Assembly (NCBI GenBank): GCA_947359465.1
Contig: OX375881.1
Span: 31,413,742-31,477,741, forward strand
Length of the DNA stretch: 64,000 bases
Reading direction: 5' to 3'
DNA from: Metellina segmentata
Lineage: Eukaryota; Arthropoda; Arachnida; Araneae; Tetragnathidae
Shown: positions 11,274 to 22,568 of the stretch, in pieces
How the letters are laid out: each line of letters begins with the position of its first letter
Position numbering within the stretch: position 1 is the first letter of the stretch
The notes under the pieces: model-generated
Told to the model about the DNA's origin: nothing
The model's input: the letters and a program-made list of their open reading frames with translations, nothing else
Database searches by the model: none
Translations under genes and position numbers: made by a program

Positions 11274-12081
11274 TATACATAAAATGAACCTTAGAAAAAG
11301 CAACAAGAATAGAAGATGAATTAAATAGTTTCTTTAAGTGAATTTTTTCTAAAAATGTTTTGTCCGGTGCAGTCGAGCGAGATATGCTCCTAGAAAAAAA
11401 ATGGCATTTGTTGGAGGGAAACGATTCAAGTAGGTTTGATTTACAATGTTTCTAATTCTGGGAAATTCTTCCAAAGGATTCTATTTTAAGAAAAGGAGCA
11501 ATAGAATATTTCCTAAGGTTGCCATCATAAGGAAAGAGAGACGAAAAATAGCTTTTCAACATATTCTATCATAAGGAAAGAGATGAAAAATAGATTTTTA
11601 ATAGATTCTATTCTAAGGAAAAGAGCAAATGAATCTTCCGGAAGGATTTTCTAATTCAAGGAAAGGAGCTGAAACATCATGAGATACTGGAGCCAGCTGC
11701 TCGCCTGCTGTTGTTTTTGCTTCGCGAGTTGGTTTTACGACTTGAGAAGATAGGCGAAAACAGAAGCATCTTCTGCAGGTGTTCTTTCAGACAGATCGCT
11801 GATTGGCCTTTGACTTTTGCCGTTGGGGGATTTTAAAAACTGCGGGGGGTCGAGAGAGACGACGGGATAGAGCCACAAGCGAGGGGTGAGCACATCAAGC
11901 GGAAGAACTTAATGAATGGTGATGACCGTGGCTGTTTTTCCATCGACGACTCGTCATCACTGGTATCGTTTTCTGCACTGAACGATTAGTTTAGAATTGG
12001 AATCCGTGCCAAATACGCCAATCTATCGCCTAATTTGAGGAATGAACTCGTTTCAAACCAAATCCGTTGACTCGGATTATG
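11274..12081. other. no gene; contains a minisatellite
   Basis: Apart from the minisatellite at 11450-11670 I see no coding sequence or element ends. Confidence 0.45.
11450..11670. repeat. minisatellite array, GAATNTTTCCAAAGGATTCT family
   Basis: About five degenerate units with TTCTATTTTAAGGAAAAGGAGCAATAGAAT-like composition. It has the same family words as 1245-1545 (GGATTCTATT, AAGGAAAGAG, GAGCAA). Confidence 0.62.
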
Positions 12082-12084
12082 TAA

Positions 12085-12612
12085 AGGCGCGTTCTCACGA
12101 ATCAAGTTTATTTGACCGGTTATAGTTGATCGATAAAAGTTCAATATGACTTGAATCCGTTTTTGTTCGCACATTTCAATAGAAACTGATCAACAGTTTA
12201 ATAAGCGAAAATATAAAAGTCACAGTTGAAAAATTATTTATTTATAGAAAATCACATTTAAGGTATCGAATTGGTGCAAAATTTTCCGCAGATTTCAAAT
12301 CCGCGTTGAAATTTTTACTCTATCTTTAACGATCGCGAAGATACAAACTTGGCCTAGAGAATAAAAAAAGCACTTTTGTTTTGTTTCTCGTATAAAATAA
12401 ACCACGACAGATTGTTTGGGTGGAAATAACTCGAAAGCAGATGGTGGATGACTCATCAATTGAACGATAACATTAGAATGGGTCAAAATTTTCTTGATCC
12501 ACTAAACAGTTGATCAACTCTATAGAAACAAAGTTTCTCATTGTAGTTTTCATTCAACTTTTGTTGATCTACTATAATCGGGCAATTAAACTTGATGTGT
12601 GAGAATGCGCCA
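12085..12612. mobile_element. MITE-H (PIF/Harbinger-type TSD), left copy
   Basis: A 528-bp non-coding element with inverted ends GGCGCGTTCTCACGAATCAAG and, read from the other end, GGCGCATTCTCACACATCAAG. The shared subterminal TTGATC and AAAAGTT words extend the TIRs to about 60 bp. TAA flanks both sides (12082-12084 and 12613-12615), which matches the TWA target sites of PIF/Harbinger elements. It marks the outer edge of the large inverted repeat. The sister copy is at 37179-38216. Confidence 0.75.
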
Positions 12613-12659
12613 TAAGGACCGTAAATGCAAGATAAGTAAGTTGTAGCTAATAGATTGAT

Positions 12660-13450
12660 CGCAGGGCCGGAGACCAGATAGGGCATTCCAAATATTTTTA
12701 AAAACCCCGCAGGTCAGATATGATCCTACGGTCAGATTTATACGTCCCAAAAACTAGACTAGATAAGACCCTCCAGACTGCTTTACCAGGCTTAGCAGGC
12801 CGGATACGACAATCCAGATAGGTTTACAGCATATACGGCCAGCCGTGTATGATATTTATCACCCCCACAGACAAAATACGGTCCTCCCGACAGGTTTACC
12901 CGTCCCGAAAACCATATACAATTCTTCGAATAGGTAAGGGTATTTTAATTAACGTCGCACTGAAGTAACACAACGGGCTATTGGCGACTTTACCGGACCA
13001 AACCAAAAGGAAAGATTCGAGGACAGCACTACGCAATTTTGAACCCTGGTCAGATGACGAGGCAACACCTGAGCTGGCACCGCACTCTCCAAACTTTAGT
13101 TCCTTTAGTACTATTTCCCTTCTGACCCGCTGAGTTGTTCTTATACTACCCTCCAGTCAGGTTTACCCGGCCGCAGGCTATATACGACCTTCAGATAGAT
13201 TTAACTGGATGGCAGGTCGGATTTGGCCTTCCTGGCATGTTTACCCGGTTTGCACAGCAGATACGGCCCATCAAATACTTTTGTAAGACCAGCAGGTCAA
13301 ACTCGTTGCTTTTAATCGGTTAAGCGATCTAATTAGCCCTCATGTAACAAAAAATGATCTTATGGTGATATACCAAACCAAGCAAATAGGTTTACCCTTA
13401 CCGCAGACTGCAGATAACCTATACAGACGTTTCTGCTTTGCATCGTATAG
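12660..13450. repeat. degenerate ~40-bp minisatellite
   Basis: Repeating words GCAGGCCGGATACGAC, CCTCCAGACAGG and GGTTTACCCG recur every 38-45 bp, interrupted by a SINE at 12926-13098. The mirrored copy is at about 36330-37130. Short open frames here (for example 13135-13323) are by-products of the repeat. Confidence 0.65.
12926..13098 (-). mobile_element. 5'-truncated SINE-A in the left arm
   Basis: Reverse complement of the SINE-A 3' portion: GGTATTTTAATTAACGTCGCACTG through CGGGCTATTGGCGAC to CCGCACTCTCCAAACTTTA. The same truncated copy lies in the right arm at about 36690-36860, so it was present before the duplication. Confidence 0.8.
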
Positions 13451-13529
13451 GTTACTCTAAAACGATAAGCCCTCACAAGACCAGGCACGGAGGATACTAT
13501 TGTACTAATTAAAGTACTATAATCTACTA

Positions 13530-16100
13530 CAGGGGTCCGAAAACTTTTTTCGGAAAGGGCCATATCGTAAAAATTTTATGCTTGGAGGGTCAGGTAGCAA
13601 ACTTGAAGATATTTACATGCGTAATTCTACTCATAGAGCAACAAAAAGCAGGTCAAAAATTTTTTTACTGGAAAGTGATATTTTGACATAATAATTATGC
13701 ACATTTTGTTGACGCGTACTAAAAAATTAATAAAATATTTCTATTTATTAATAAACGTTTTATAAAACACATGTTAAATTTTTTACTAATGCGATGAATG
13801 TAATTGTTTTTTTCTTAAATAAATATATCATCATATTGAGTTCGAAGTAAGTACTTACTATCATTAAAGTTGTTTGCAAATGGTCATCTGTTAATAATGA
13901 TTTGAATTGCGATTTTACGTACTTCACTATCGAAAACATCCTTTCACACTGGTAAGTACACCCAAGTACAGATATAAATCCCCGTGCAAAATATTTTAAT
14001 TGACAGCATTTATCTTCCGTAAGATATTTATAGGATTGGGTTAGATCCGTTTCTTTCAACAACTTTTTTAGCATATCATTTTGTGGATCCATCACTTCCA
14101 ATTGAAGGTCTGAAGGAAGCTTCTCAATTGTGAAGTCAAATAAATTTGGAATTATGGAAATGTCTTTTGCACTTTCATCAACATCCGAAAACATTGTTGA
14201 AACTGTAAATTAAGTTCAGAAAATATATCCCGAGCAAATTTTTTTTGGGAATGAGAATGTCGTTATTATTTGAAATTTTTTACTGCATGGAAAATAGTTA
14301 AACATGTTTAATGTGTTTCCTTGTTTAATATGTTGACTAGTTTAATGTGTGTCCTTGTATTTCAAACAAAGCATATTTTTCGCGATATGACTTTAAGATA
14401 GAATACGTTTCACATATGAGCAGTGTATTTCCCTGTCATTTAAGTAAAATTCGCTGAGATATTCCACTGTCTAGCCAATGCTAATTTCCATAGCTATTCA
14501 TTGTTTGGTAGTAGTTGTGGGCAGTTTTACTCATTTAGAAAGATTTCGATAGCTTCTCTGAGTTTAAAAAATCTCAATAAAACTTTTCCATAACTGAGCC
14601 ATTAAACTGCTGTATGGTAAGGAATGTCAGGATATTCGGTTTCGATCTCTAATAAACCATCAAGAAGCTGACGATGGTTAAGTCCACGAGAGTGAATAAA
14701 AAAAGTTAAGCGCTGGCACAACTGGTTCAAAAACACATGACAGATGGAGGTGTTTCTCACAAAGAGCCTCCTGATACAATAAATTACCAGAGGTTTCGAA
14801 CATTTTTATTTTTTACAAACAATTGCAAATTTATTCTACGAATCCTTTCTCTGTTCCACACATATTTTGAACACCATTTTAACTGATTACATTACAAATT
14901 GTACTGCGTGTTAGCGTTTTCTCGAATTCTTTGAAGATCTCTTATCATGTAGTTGGTCCATGCAGACTATTCATATAAAAGCTAATTCTTCAGTCACCTC
15001 AAATTCAGCAATGACCCCTCGAATGAACAGCAGAAAATGGGCAGTATCAGTAATGTCTGTCGACTCATCAAGAGTCAACGTAGACTACTTGAAATTTTTT
15101 GCCTTGTCTTTTAATTGCCTCGATGTGGCTACTCATGTCCTCAATTTTTTAACAGTGATTCTAGTCGAAAGACTGACTGAAAGATCGAAACAAATCCTTT
15201 TTCTCTAGGCACATTTCTTCGGTTTCCACGAGCAAATATAATGTAATTAATTCCCCATCGGTAAATGGTTGTACGTGGCTAATAAATGAGCTATTCGTAA
15301 GATGACTTAATTTTCCGCATTATTATCATTTTTTATTTTTACGAATAAATTACGTTGTGATGAAGCAATCCTTCTAGGGCCCAATGCACACATCCGGTTT
15401 TTCAACATGTGGCGCCATTGCGGCACCGAAGCCCAACTATGCACACATAACCGTGAAATGACGCACGAACTCATTTCGCGCCATTTGCGATAAATAGTCT
15501 ATCGAAGAAAACGTGTTTATTTCGCTTACTTGGTGTAAAAAAAAGTATATTTTGAAACAAAATGGACGTTACTGCATACAACCATTTATTAATTATTATT
15601 TATATACCATTTGTTTATGAAAACAAGGTACTTCAGAACGGAGACTCATGTGCGTCGAACGTGCGGCGCAGTGGGGAACTGCGGTACAAATTGCACGCAA
15701 GTTGGACGTGCGTCGCCCCAGCGGCGCTGGAGGCATGTGTGCACTGCTCCATCGGATCTAATGTATCTCAGACCGCACTTGCGTTGCGGCAGCGGCGCCG
15801 CACATTGAAAAACCGGATGTGTGCACCGGGCCTGAAATTTTCCAATTTTAAAGATCGTTGATTTTCTGTGAGTTTCGAATATTCTGTCACGTGTTTACTT
15901 CGGTAATGACGACGTATAAATTGTACTCTTTTCACAAGCTATTACGTCATTATATAATAAACAAAACAAAAAATCTTTGTCATATAGTTATACGAAAAAT
16001 AATTCACACTCCGTTCTGCTTTAAAAGCAAGCACGGCATTCGAAGTACACTTTTCTCTTCTTATCTGGTCTTGAGAGTGAAATGTCAAAGGTGTGTAATA
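13530..16100 (-). pseudogene. hAT-1 transposase relic (BED-type), left copy
   Basis: A minus-strand hAT relic of the type related to GTF2IRD2/ZBED-like genes. Reading from high to low coordinates: a BED-like start (SRPDKKRKVYFECRA, then YIRRHYRSKH) near 15850-16090; MITE-G inserted; FTDGEL near 15260; TLDESTDITDTAHFLLFIRG at about 15010-15100; GLNHRQLLDGLLEIETEYPD at about 14620-14700; and a C-terminal dimerisation region (GCTYQCERMFSIVKYVKSQF, ending about 13870). The 3' terminus CAGGGGTCCGAAAAC starts at 13530. Many stops and frameshifts make it non-functional. The 5' terminus was not identified. Confidence 0.8.
15376..15834. mobile_element. MITE-G with TIR GGCCC-TGCACACATCCGG
   Basis: A 459-bp non-coding element. 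Its inverted ends share GGCCC-x2-TGCACACATCCGGTTTTTCAA and a GC-rich GGCGCC / GCGGC subterminal part. It interrupts hAT-1. No unambiguous TSD is visible, so hAT or Harbinger affiliation is open. The right-arm counterpart hosts the copia insertion. The empty copia target TTTAT is at 15516-15520 in this copy. Confidence 0.75.
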
Positions 16101-16109
16101 AATAAAATG

Positions 16110-16115
16110 AAATTT

Positions 16116-16157
<42 letters not shown>
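16110..16157. repeat. (TA)n microsatellite, left arm only
   Basis: About 24 TA dinucleotides. The mirrored position in the right arm (about 29311-29325) has only a short ATATTTTG/T-run instead, so the expansion followed the arm duplication, or the right copy contracted. Confidence 0.9.
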
Positions 16158-16159
<2 letters not shown>

Positions 16160-16233
16160 AGAGCGCCGTGGCAGACAATAAAATGTGCGCCGCTAAAGCA
16201 AAACTGAGAAAACTGGCAACACTTGTTCTACTG

Positions 16234-17690
16234 CAGGGTTCTTCGACCTGTGTTGTTTCGCGGAACCCCTGGGTTCCGAAAAAGTTTCGAAGGGTTCCTG
16301 CGCGTTTATGGGACAGACTACTGAGACGAAATTCAACAATTAATCAAACAAATATCCATAACTGCCGATAACACAACAGGCACGTTAAGGTCATATCAAA
16401 TTACTGTTAACTGGAACTCCTAAAACGTTTGAAAAATTCTGAGTATGGATTTACCCTTCAACTAGTTGAATCCACAGATGTCGCTAGATTAGCGATTTTA
16501 CTCGTCCTATTGTGTGATATATTTGTGAAATTGCTGCTCAAGAAGATATGCTTACTTGCAAAGCTCTGCCCTGCAAAACAGCAGACGAAGAAGTTTTTAA
16601 ATTGATTGATCATACTTTGAGAAGTACGAAATATCTTGGTATTTATGTCATCAAGTATGTACTTATGGAGCCAAGGCAATGCTTGGTAATATGAAGAGCG
16701 TATTTGTACGCATTAAACAGCAAAATCCTCACATTAGTAACACCCATTGCTGTCTTCATCGGCAGGATCTTGCAGAAAAGTAAATGCCAGAAGAACTAAA
16801 AGCTGTTCATGATTGAGTTAAAATTGTAAATTCTATCAAATCAAGGCCATTGAATGAAGAATTTTCACCTTATTATGTGAAAATATGGGTAGTCTACATA
16901 AGACACTATTGCTTCACACGGACGTTCGATGGTTATCTCGTGGAAATGTGTTGACAAGATTTTGTGAATTAAAAGATGAAATAAGAATGTTCTTAACTGA
17001 ACATGCGTTTGAAATGGCTTAGCAATTAAATAAAGGGGATTGGATTCAGAAAATGACATTTCTTTTAGATATTTGTGCGTATTTTAATGAACTAAACACT
17101 TCCCTCTCTCCAAACGACAAATATCCTTATTTTCATCAAAATACAAAATAAAATATATGTTACTATTCTCAAGTTGAAATTTGAGACAGATTGTATTTTA
17201 AGAGGAAACTCTGAATGCTTTCTTAATTACACAATATTTTAATAATCAACAGCGCTAAGCTCAATCAAATTGTCAAATATAATTTACTGCAGCATTCATC
17301 AGGTTTACAAGAAACATTTATGGAATATTTTCTTGACCCAAAAGAAAAATCATCTTGGATTCAAAACCCTTTCGAAGAATCTTGTGATCTCTCATTTGCC
17401 AGTAAAACAGAGCAAGCAACACATTGATATATCAACCGACTCCTTATTAAGAACAACATTTACTCAAGCTGATATTATGCATTTTTGGCTTTAAATTGTA
17501 AATGAATATTCAGAGACTGCTAAACGAGCTGTGTAAAATACTTAATGTCGTTTGTGTCAACGTATATATGTGAAAGATCTTTCTCTCTGTACGAAGCAAC
17601 AAATACTAAATACAGAAACATGTTGGATGCAAATGATGAAATTCTTTTGGAAATTTCAACCTTTACTCCGGATTATTCATTCAACCATTA
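16234..17690 (+). pseudogene. hAT-2 transposase relic, left copy
   Basis: The terminus CAGGGTTCTTCGACCTGTG begins at 16234. Plus-strand frames then read CTDGAKAMLGNMKSVFVRIK (about 16650-16710), HTDVRWLSRGNVLTRFCELKDE (about 16915-16980), DICAYFNELNTSLS (about 17070-17110) and, just before the Tc1 insertion, YMCERSFSLYEATNTKYRNML (about 17565-17625). These are the DGA, RWLSRG and CE-x-x-FS landmarks of ZBED5/FAM200-type hAT transposases. Stops interrupt every segment. The 3' part continues for about 100 bp beyond the Tc1 (19085-19183) before the inverted-repeat junction. Confidence 0.78.
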
Positions 17691-19084
17691 CTCATTGCCA
17701 TAAACATTTGCGCACCAAGAAATAATTGTGGGATCGTAACGAAACTTGGAATGAAGGTACATGTCAGCCAGATATGTAAATGATTAGAAGTGCAGCGTGA
17801 TTGCGCATTGCTTAATGTCACTAGAGGGCGTTGAACTTCGTTCTCCTTGGAGTATAAAACAGGTAAGCAGAGCTTGTTTGAGTGTACTTAATCTTTTGCA
17901 AAGGAAACGCTGAGGTGGACATGCCGTTACGCCGCCATCGAAGACAATATGAGCAGCTGTCAGAGTTCGAGAGCGGAAGATCATCGGGATGATGGAAGCG
18001 GGGTGGTCAATTCGGCAAGTAGCTCATGAAGTAGGCCGTTCTGATTTTACTGTGACGAGGTGTTGGGACCAGTGAACAGAAGAGACGTCATTTACACGGC
18101 GATCAGGCTCATTACGCCCTCGACAGACCAGTCGTCGAGATGACCGTCACATCATACGAAACGCACGCGTAGAGCCAACTACCTCATTGGCCGCTATCCA
18201 AACACAGGCAGCACCTTCACTACGGGCCCTTGTGTCTTCCCGAACCATCGCAAGGCGCCTGGCTGAAAGACATCTGGTATCGCGGCGCCCATTACGTGTA
18301 CTGCCAATGACATCCACCCACCGAGTGGTGTCGCGCACGACGGGATTGGACTGCAACGGAATGGAACCAGGTCGTCTTCAGCGACGAATCTAGATTCAAC
18401 TTGAGCAGTGATGACAATCGTGTTCGTGTGTAGGCCCCATGGTGAACGCATCGATCCCGCCTTCGCTTTACAGCGACACACCGCTCCCACAGCTGGTGTG
18501 ATGGTATGGGGTGCCATTGCTTACGATACACGGTCACCCCTAATATTGATCCATGCCACAATGACAGCCCAGCGGTACGTACATGACATCCTTCAGCTAC
18601 ATGTGATGCCACTCATGGCAGGGCTCCCAGGAGCCATTTTTCAACAAGACTATGCTCGGCCACACACAGCAAGGATGTCACAAGACTGCCTCTGCCACAT
18701 TACCATCCTTCCCTGGTCTGCTCGATCCCTAGATCTGTCACCAATCGAGCCTATCTGGGATCATTTGGGACGGCAAGTTGGACACCCTAGGAGTTCGGTC
18801 GAACCAGAGGCGCGTTTACAGCAACTGTGGAACGAGATGTCTCAGAATATCATACGGAACTTGCATGCCTCAATGCCCGCTCGTATCGCATCGTGCATTC
18901 GCTCTAGAGGGGGTCCAACAGAATACTAAAACTTCCGTTCATTTGTACATTTTTCTGCAATAAATGACACTTTTTCTTTGATTTTCTAATCACTTACTTA
19001 TATAAAAGTAGTACTTACATGTGTAAAATTTCATTTTATTTTGACGACTTTTTCTTGGTGCGCAAATTTTTATGGCAATGAGTG
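17691..19084 (+). mobile_element. Tc1 transposon, left-arm copy
   Basis: A 1.39-kb element with ends CTCATTGCCATAAACATTTG and the inverse CGCAAATTTTTATGGCAATGAG, flanked by TA (17689-17690 and 19085-19086). It is inserted inside hAT-2. The transposase is on the plus strand (see separate entry). The mirrored copy is at 26369-27773. Confidence 0.88.
17921..18929 (+). pseudogene. Tc1 transposase pseudogene, left arm
   Basis: A DD34E transposase that cuts and pastes the element at TA sites. Start ATGCCGTTACGCCG at 17921, then an HTH region, FSDESRFNL (first Asp, about 18380), GVMVWGAIAY, FQQDYARPHTARM (second Asp; the usual Asn after it is Tyr) and SPIEPIWDHLG (Glu), ending GGPTEY. Lesions: a one-base loss near SGRSSG and a two-base loss at RVRV/CRPHGE, both also present in the right-arm copy. 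A 14-bp deletion near THR-VVSR is private to this copy. It was already dead before the arm duplication. Confidence 0.82.
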
Positions 19085-19429
19085 TAAATATGCTTTGCGA
19101 TAAGAAAGAACAGCCCCAGCCTAATCATTAATGATATTTTTGTATTAAATTTTATTTATGCTACTTTGTACTACAAATTTACCCTTTAGTGGGTATCAGG
19201 GAATAAACAATTAGAAAACATCTGCCATTTCGAGTGAACTAGGAATTGAATGACCAAGTGCCAGGATGACGAGACAGGCAGGCGACAGAGGCATATCTCA
19301 GAGGGAGAGGCGTAGAAGAAATCTGAAGAGGTATAGTATACGCACGTTGAACTTATGATGTAACGATGATTCCATGTAAATAGTTTGTCATATCCATTGT
19401 AATTAAGCATATTTAATGGGGGAATGAAA

Positions 19430-20040
19430 GTCCCCTCTCATCCCTTTACCAACAAATAAGAGTTCTGTATACATGTTGTAAACGATGGCAGTGATTACGA
19501 GTTGGTAGGGGGTAAAACATGCACGGCGATAGCCCTTCGTGTTTTTTGTATGAAAACCATATATTAACTCGCTTTCGGGGCCGCAGTAACCTGGTTGGAA
19601 GAGTAACCGATTATTCCCTTTGAAACCTGTGTTTCGAGTTCGAAAATTGGTCCAACCCAAACACATCGTGTACGTGGGAGCTGGTGCACGTTACATCTGT
19701 TGGGACCTCAAATGTTCTCATGTCGTCGGGGTGTGAAAGTTTGGAGGGTGGGTGCTGCATAGATGTCGATTTCATCTCTGAGCGTAGTTCAAAATTACGC
19801 GGTGTTGTCCTTGGCTCTTTCCGGTGATTGATTCCGATCTGTCGCCAATTGCCCGTTGCGTTGCTCCAGTTTGATGTTAATAAACTAACTATACACGTCA
19901 TGTATTTACCAACAAATAAGTGTTAGACACACATGCCGAAAATGACTACAGTTATGACGAGTTGGTAGGAGGTTAAACATCTACGGCCATCATTATTCAG
20001 TTTTTTTCGTATCAAAGCTATCTCTTAACGCGCTTTCACA
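19430..20040 (+). repeat. diverged ~135-bp direct duplication flanking a SINE
   Basis: Sequence from TTTACCAACAAATAAG (19444) through GAGTTGGTAGGGGG and CTACGGC-like words to AACTCGCTTTC recurs from 19904 (TTTACCAACAAATAAG...GAGTTGGTAGGAGG...AACGCGCTTTC). The offset is about 460 bp and identity is roughly three quarters. A SINE-A lies between the copies. Confidence 0.65.
19594..19888 (+). mobile_element. SINE-A copy, head type 2
   Basis: Begins GGTTGGAAGAGTAACCGATTA with the B-box-like GAGTTCGAAAATTGG. The body contains GCTGGTGCACGTTACATCTG, GTGTGAAAGTTTGGAGGGTGGG and TGTCGCCAATTGCCCGTTGCG. The tail is TTTGATGTTAATAAAC. Confidence 0.75.
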
Positions 20041-21639
20041 CCTTTTCAACAATCGGCCGACCCCAGGTCAACCGGCTTCTCCCGTGAGCTGAACAAAGAA
20101 AAATTTCAACAACCATTGTATTACACATGGTCTGGTACGTCGACTTAGAGCAGTGTTTCGCAGAGAGCCATAGAGGGGGGTCGAAACAACCTTCCCCAAG
20201 GAAACGCGTGATTCCAATCGAATTCTTAATCACGTTCCTTTAATTACGCAACTAAATATTTATTCAGCTCGAACATCAGCTTGGTGATTCAATTAGTTGC
20301 TCACTGAAGACACTCGATTTAATTTTTATTCATAAATAATTTCGTATTGGAAGGAAGGGCGACGATTGAATTTTTAAGCAAGAATCGTTGCTTTTTCCAA
20401 TTAGGGTAATCTGAAGGCCAAATCTTGTATTTACTTAAGTAAAGTAGGGAGTGATAGAAAAAATCGGCCAGTTCCTTTTACGTCAGTTTTATGTTGTTAG
20501 GTACTTTTAATATTATGCTGTGAGATGAATGTTATTATTTATTTAATCGTAATAATTTGAAAAGTAATTCGGAAGCCTTCATTCCATCCTCTTCGCCATT
20601 GTAGTCTGTTTATTTTTCACATGATTCAGTTTTTGCTTGGAATGTTCTGCAAGGAATATTCTAGGTGGAATGTTCTACATGGAATATTCTAGATGGATTA
20701 CACGGAAATATGTATAAACGAGTAACAGTAGCAAACCATGTTCTTTTTTACATTCAGAACAAGGGTTAGGTAATATCTTAATGTTTTAGGCGTCCACTTC
20801 ATTCTCTTTTGTATTCGTATTCTGAGTGTGTGTGGAGACAGCAGCGTTTCCCGCAATCCATGAGAGATTTTTGCCTTGGAATTCAATGCCCTTTTGTGCT
20901 ATTCTTCACAGGGAAGAATTGTCCATGTGGTGATTGAATTCATGATTCAACAATAAAATTCATACAGTCCACTATCACTGGACGTGTGTGTGAAACCAAA
21001 TGAGCTTCGACGAGACTTCTACAATATTTCGCGATATTCGTTTCGAAATCGTTTTGCGGGTTGAAGAATGATTTTCTAGATGTTAGGTTGGCTGGTGGTG
21101 TTTTGGTTTAAGGCTCAAAGGGTATTTGGCCAAAGCTGCGACAGCTAGATGTTAGGTTGGTTGAAATGAATTTTATGGAGCAAAGTCCAAGCTGCGCCAA
21201 ACACAATCCAGACAACATCAAATATAGGACAAACACAGTGTAACATTCGACCATCCACATTCCCTTCGTGGATCTTGGACGACGAAGTTGTATTCATCCA
21301 TGAATGCTTCGGATTGTAAATCTGAGTGCCGATATGGCCCCCAGCCTAGGCTTGGCCCGCCTTTGATTACATCCAACGGAGAAGGTGCCAGCCTGTCATG
21401 GAACATGGCAGTAAAACAAAGATTTGCGGCTACCAGACGACCATCCCCGTCAGATTTAGGACGTCCGTCTTACGTGTAGCCAATATTGGCAGATTGGCGC
21501 AAATCCTTTGCGGTCTAGAATCGCATATAACGATACCGATAATTCTTGTGATATCAAGTTCGACGAGTTTTACTTCTGTACGTCCCAGCCACCAAGACGC
21601 CAGGCACTACAACATACAATGAAGGCTTTTCTGACACAG
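20041..21639. other. no recognised gene
   Basis: AT-rich with no sizeable frame. At 20639-20695 there is a short GAAnnTTC tandem motif. The 21080-21160 stretch repeats GATGTTAGGTTGG twice. A moderately GC-rich patch (21230-21620) has no family resemblance. Confidence 0.45.
20639..20695. repeat. four tandem 14-bp units with GAAnnTTC dyads
   Basis: GGAATGTTCTGCAAGGAATATTCTAGG-like sequence in which GAATGTTC and GAATATTC alternate four times at 14-bp spacing. GAAnnTTC is the half-palindrome of a heat-shock element, but the 6-bp gaps between dyads do not follow the contiguous 5-bp rule, so an HSF role is doubtful. Confidence 0.55.
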
Positions 21640-21770
21640 AAGACTCGTCATCTGACTATGTTTCAAAATTACGTGGTGTTGTCCTAGATCTTTCCCTTGG
21701 GGAACGGATCCCGGACCGTCGTCAATAGCCCGTTGTGTCGCTCTAGTTCGATATTAATTAAAAATTACCA
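21640..21770 (+). mobile_element. SINE-A 3' fragment
   Basis: 5'-truncated copy starting at GACTCGTCATCTGACTATG, through GATCCCGGACCGTCGTCAATAG, ending ATTAATTAAAAATTACC. Confidence 0.75.
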
Positions 21771-21809
21771 ATTATTACAGACACAGAAGAGAGGTAAACA
21801 CCGATGGTA

Positions 21810-22087
21810 ATTGGTAATTTTAATTAACGTCGTACTAGAGCAGCACAACGGGCTATTGACGACGGTCCGGTATCAATCCCTTAAGATCCGGAGGACAACA
21901 CCACGTAATTTTGAACCATGGCCAAGTGACGAGGCAACACCTGAGCAGGCACCCCATTCTCCAAACTTCCACACCAACCCAAAGTGAGGACTTTCGACCA
22001 TGACAGATTTAAGGTGCACCAGCCACCTCTACACCATACACTTAAAACAAAACATGCACTGACCAGGATTCGAATTAGGGACCTTCC
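21810..22087 (-). mobile_element. SINE-A copy, minus strand, head type 1 (degenerate)
   Basis: Reads GGTAATTTTAATTAACGTCG at its low-coordinate end and GGATTCGAATTAGGG (reverse of the B-box) near 22065. Its head abuts the type-2 head of the next, oppositely oriented SINE at about 22087. Confidence 0.75.
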
Positions 22088-22370
22088 CATTTGGAAGAGT
22101 AACGGATTACGAACCGAAGGTTTGCAAGTTCGAAACTAGATCCAATCGAAGACCATCGTGTAAGGGGGGGGGGGATTCACGTAATATTTGTCGTGATCTC
22201 AAATGTCCTCATGTTAGTGTGATGTGGAAGTTTGGAAAGTTAGCTTCCAGCTCAGGTGTGACCTCGTCATCTGACCGTTGTTCAAAATTACGAGGCGTTA
22301 TAATAGGATCTCTCTTTTCGGAATTGATCTCGGACCTTTTCCGATGAACTATTGTGTCTATTGAAAAATT
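22088..22370 (+). mobile_element. SINE-A copy, head type 2
   Basis: Begins TTGGAAGAGTAACGGATTACG with the B-box-like CAAGTTCGAAACTAG. A G run (about 22166-22174) interrupts the linker. The body follows to TTGATCTCGGACC. It is arranged head-to-head with the preceding copy. Confidence 0.72.
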
Positions 22371-22419
22371 ATGCATAAGTTATTAAGCTATTAGTTGCAT
22401 AAACGTCACACAGATGTAA

Positions 22420-22560
22420 CACAGTAGTCTTTCGGAAAAGGTCCGGGATCAATGCCGAAGGGAAAGATTGGGAAGTTTGGAAAGTGAGCTGCCAGCTCGG
22501 GTGTGACCTCATCATCTGACCTTTGTTCAAAATGACGAGATGCTATTATAGGACCTTTTA
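22420..22560. mobile_element. SINE-A fragments in opposite orientations
   Basis: A minus-strand piece (GGTCCGGGATCAATGCCGAAGGGAAAGATTGG) is fused to a plus-strand piece (GGAAGTTTGGAAAGTGAGC...ATCATCTGACC). It is a recombinant SINE remnant. Confidence 0.6.
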
Positions 22561-22568
22561 CGATAGAC

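Larger units (their letters stand above)
12613..19183 (+). repeat. left arm of 6.6-kb inverted repeat
   Basis: The whole stretch recurs in reverse complement at 26265-37178. Landmark matches include the minisatellite and its SINE, hAT-1, MITE-G, hAT-2 and Tc1 in mirrored order. Several short frames are identical or differ by one or two residues between arms. The inner match ends at ACTACAAATTTACCC (about 19183); beyond it the sequences are unrelated. The arm is 6571 bp, against 6577 bp for the other arm without copia. The left arm carries a private (TA)n expansion and a private 14-bp deletion in the Tc1. Confidence 0.93.

Noticed and set aside
13135..13323. 62-codon frame identical in both arms of the inverted repeat
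   Set aside because: Identity reflects the recent duplication of a minisatellite, not selection on a protein.
14960..15208. 82-codon plus-strand frame conserved in both arms
   Set aside because: It is antisense to the hAT-1 TLDESTD segment; the meaningful translation is on the other strand.
15562..15861. Overlapping 99- and 65-codon frames rich in Arg/Cys
   Set aside because: They lie in the GC-rich subterminal part of MITE-G, which is a non-coding element.
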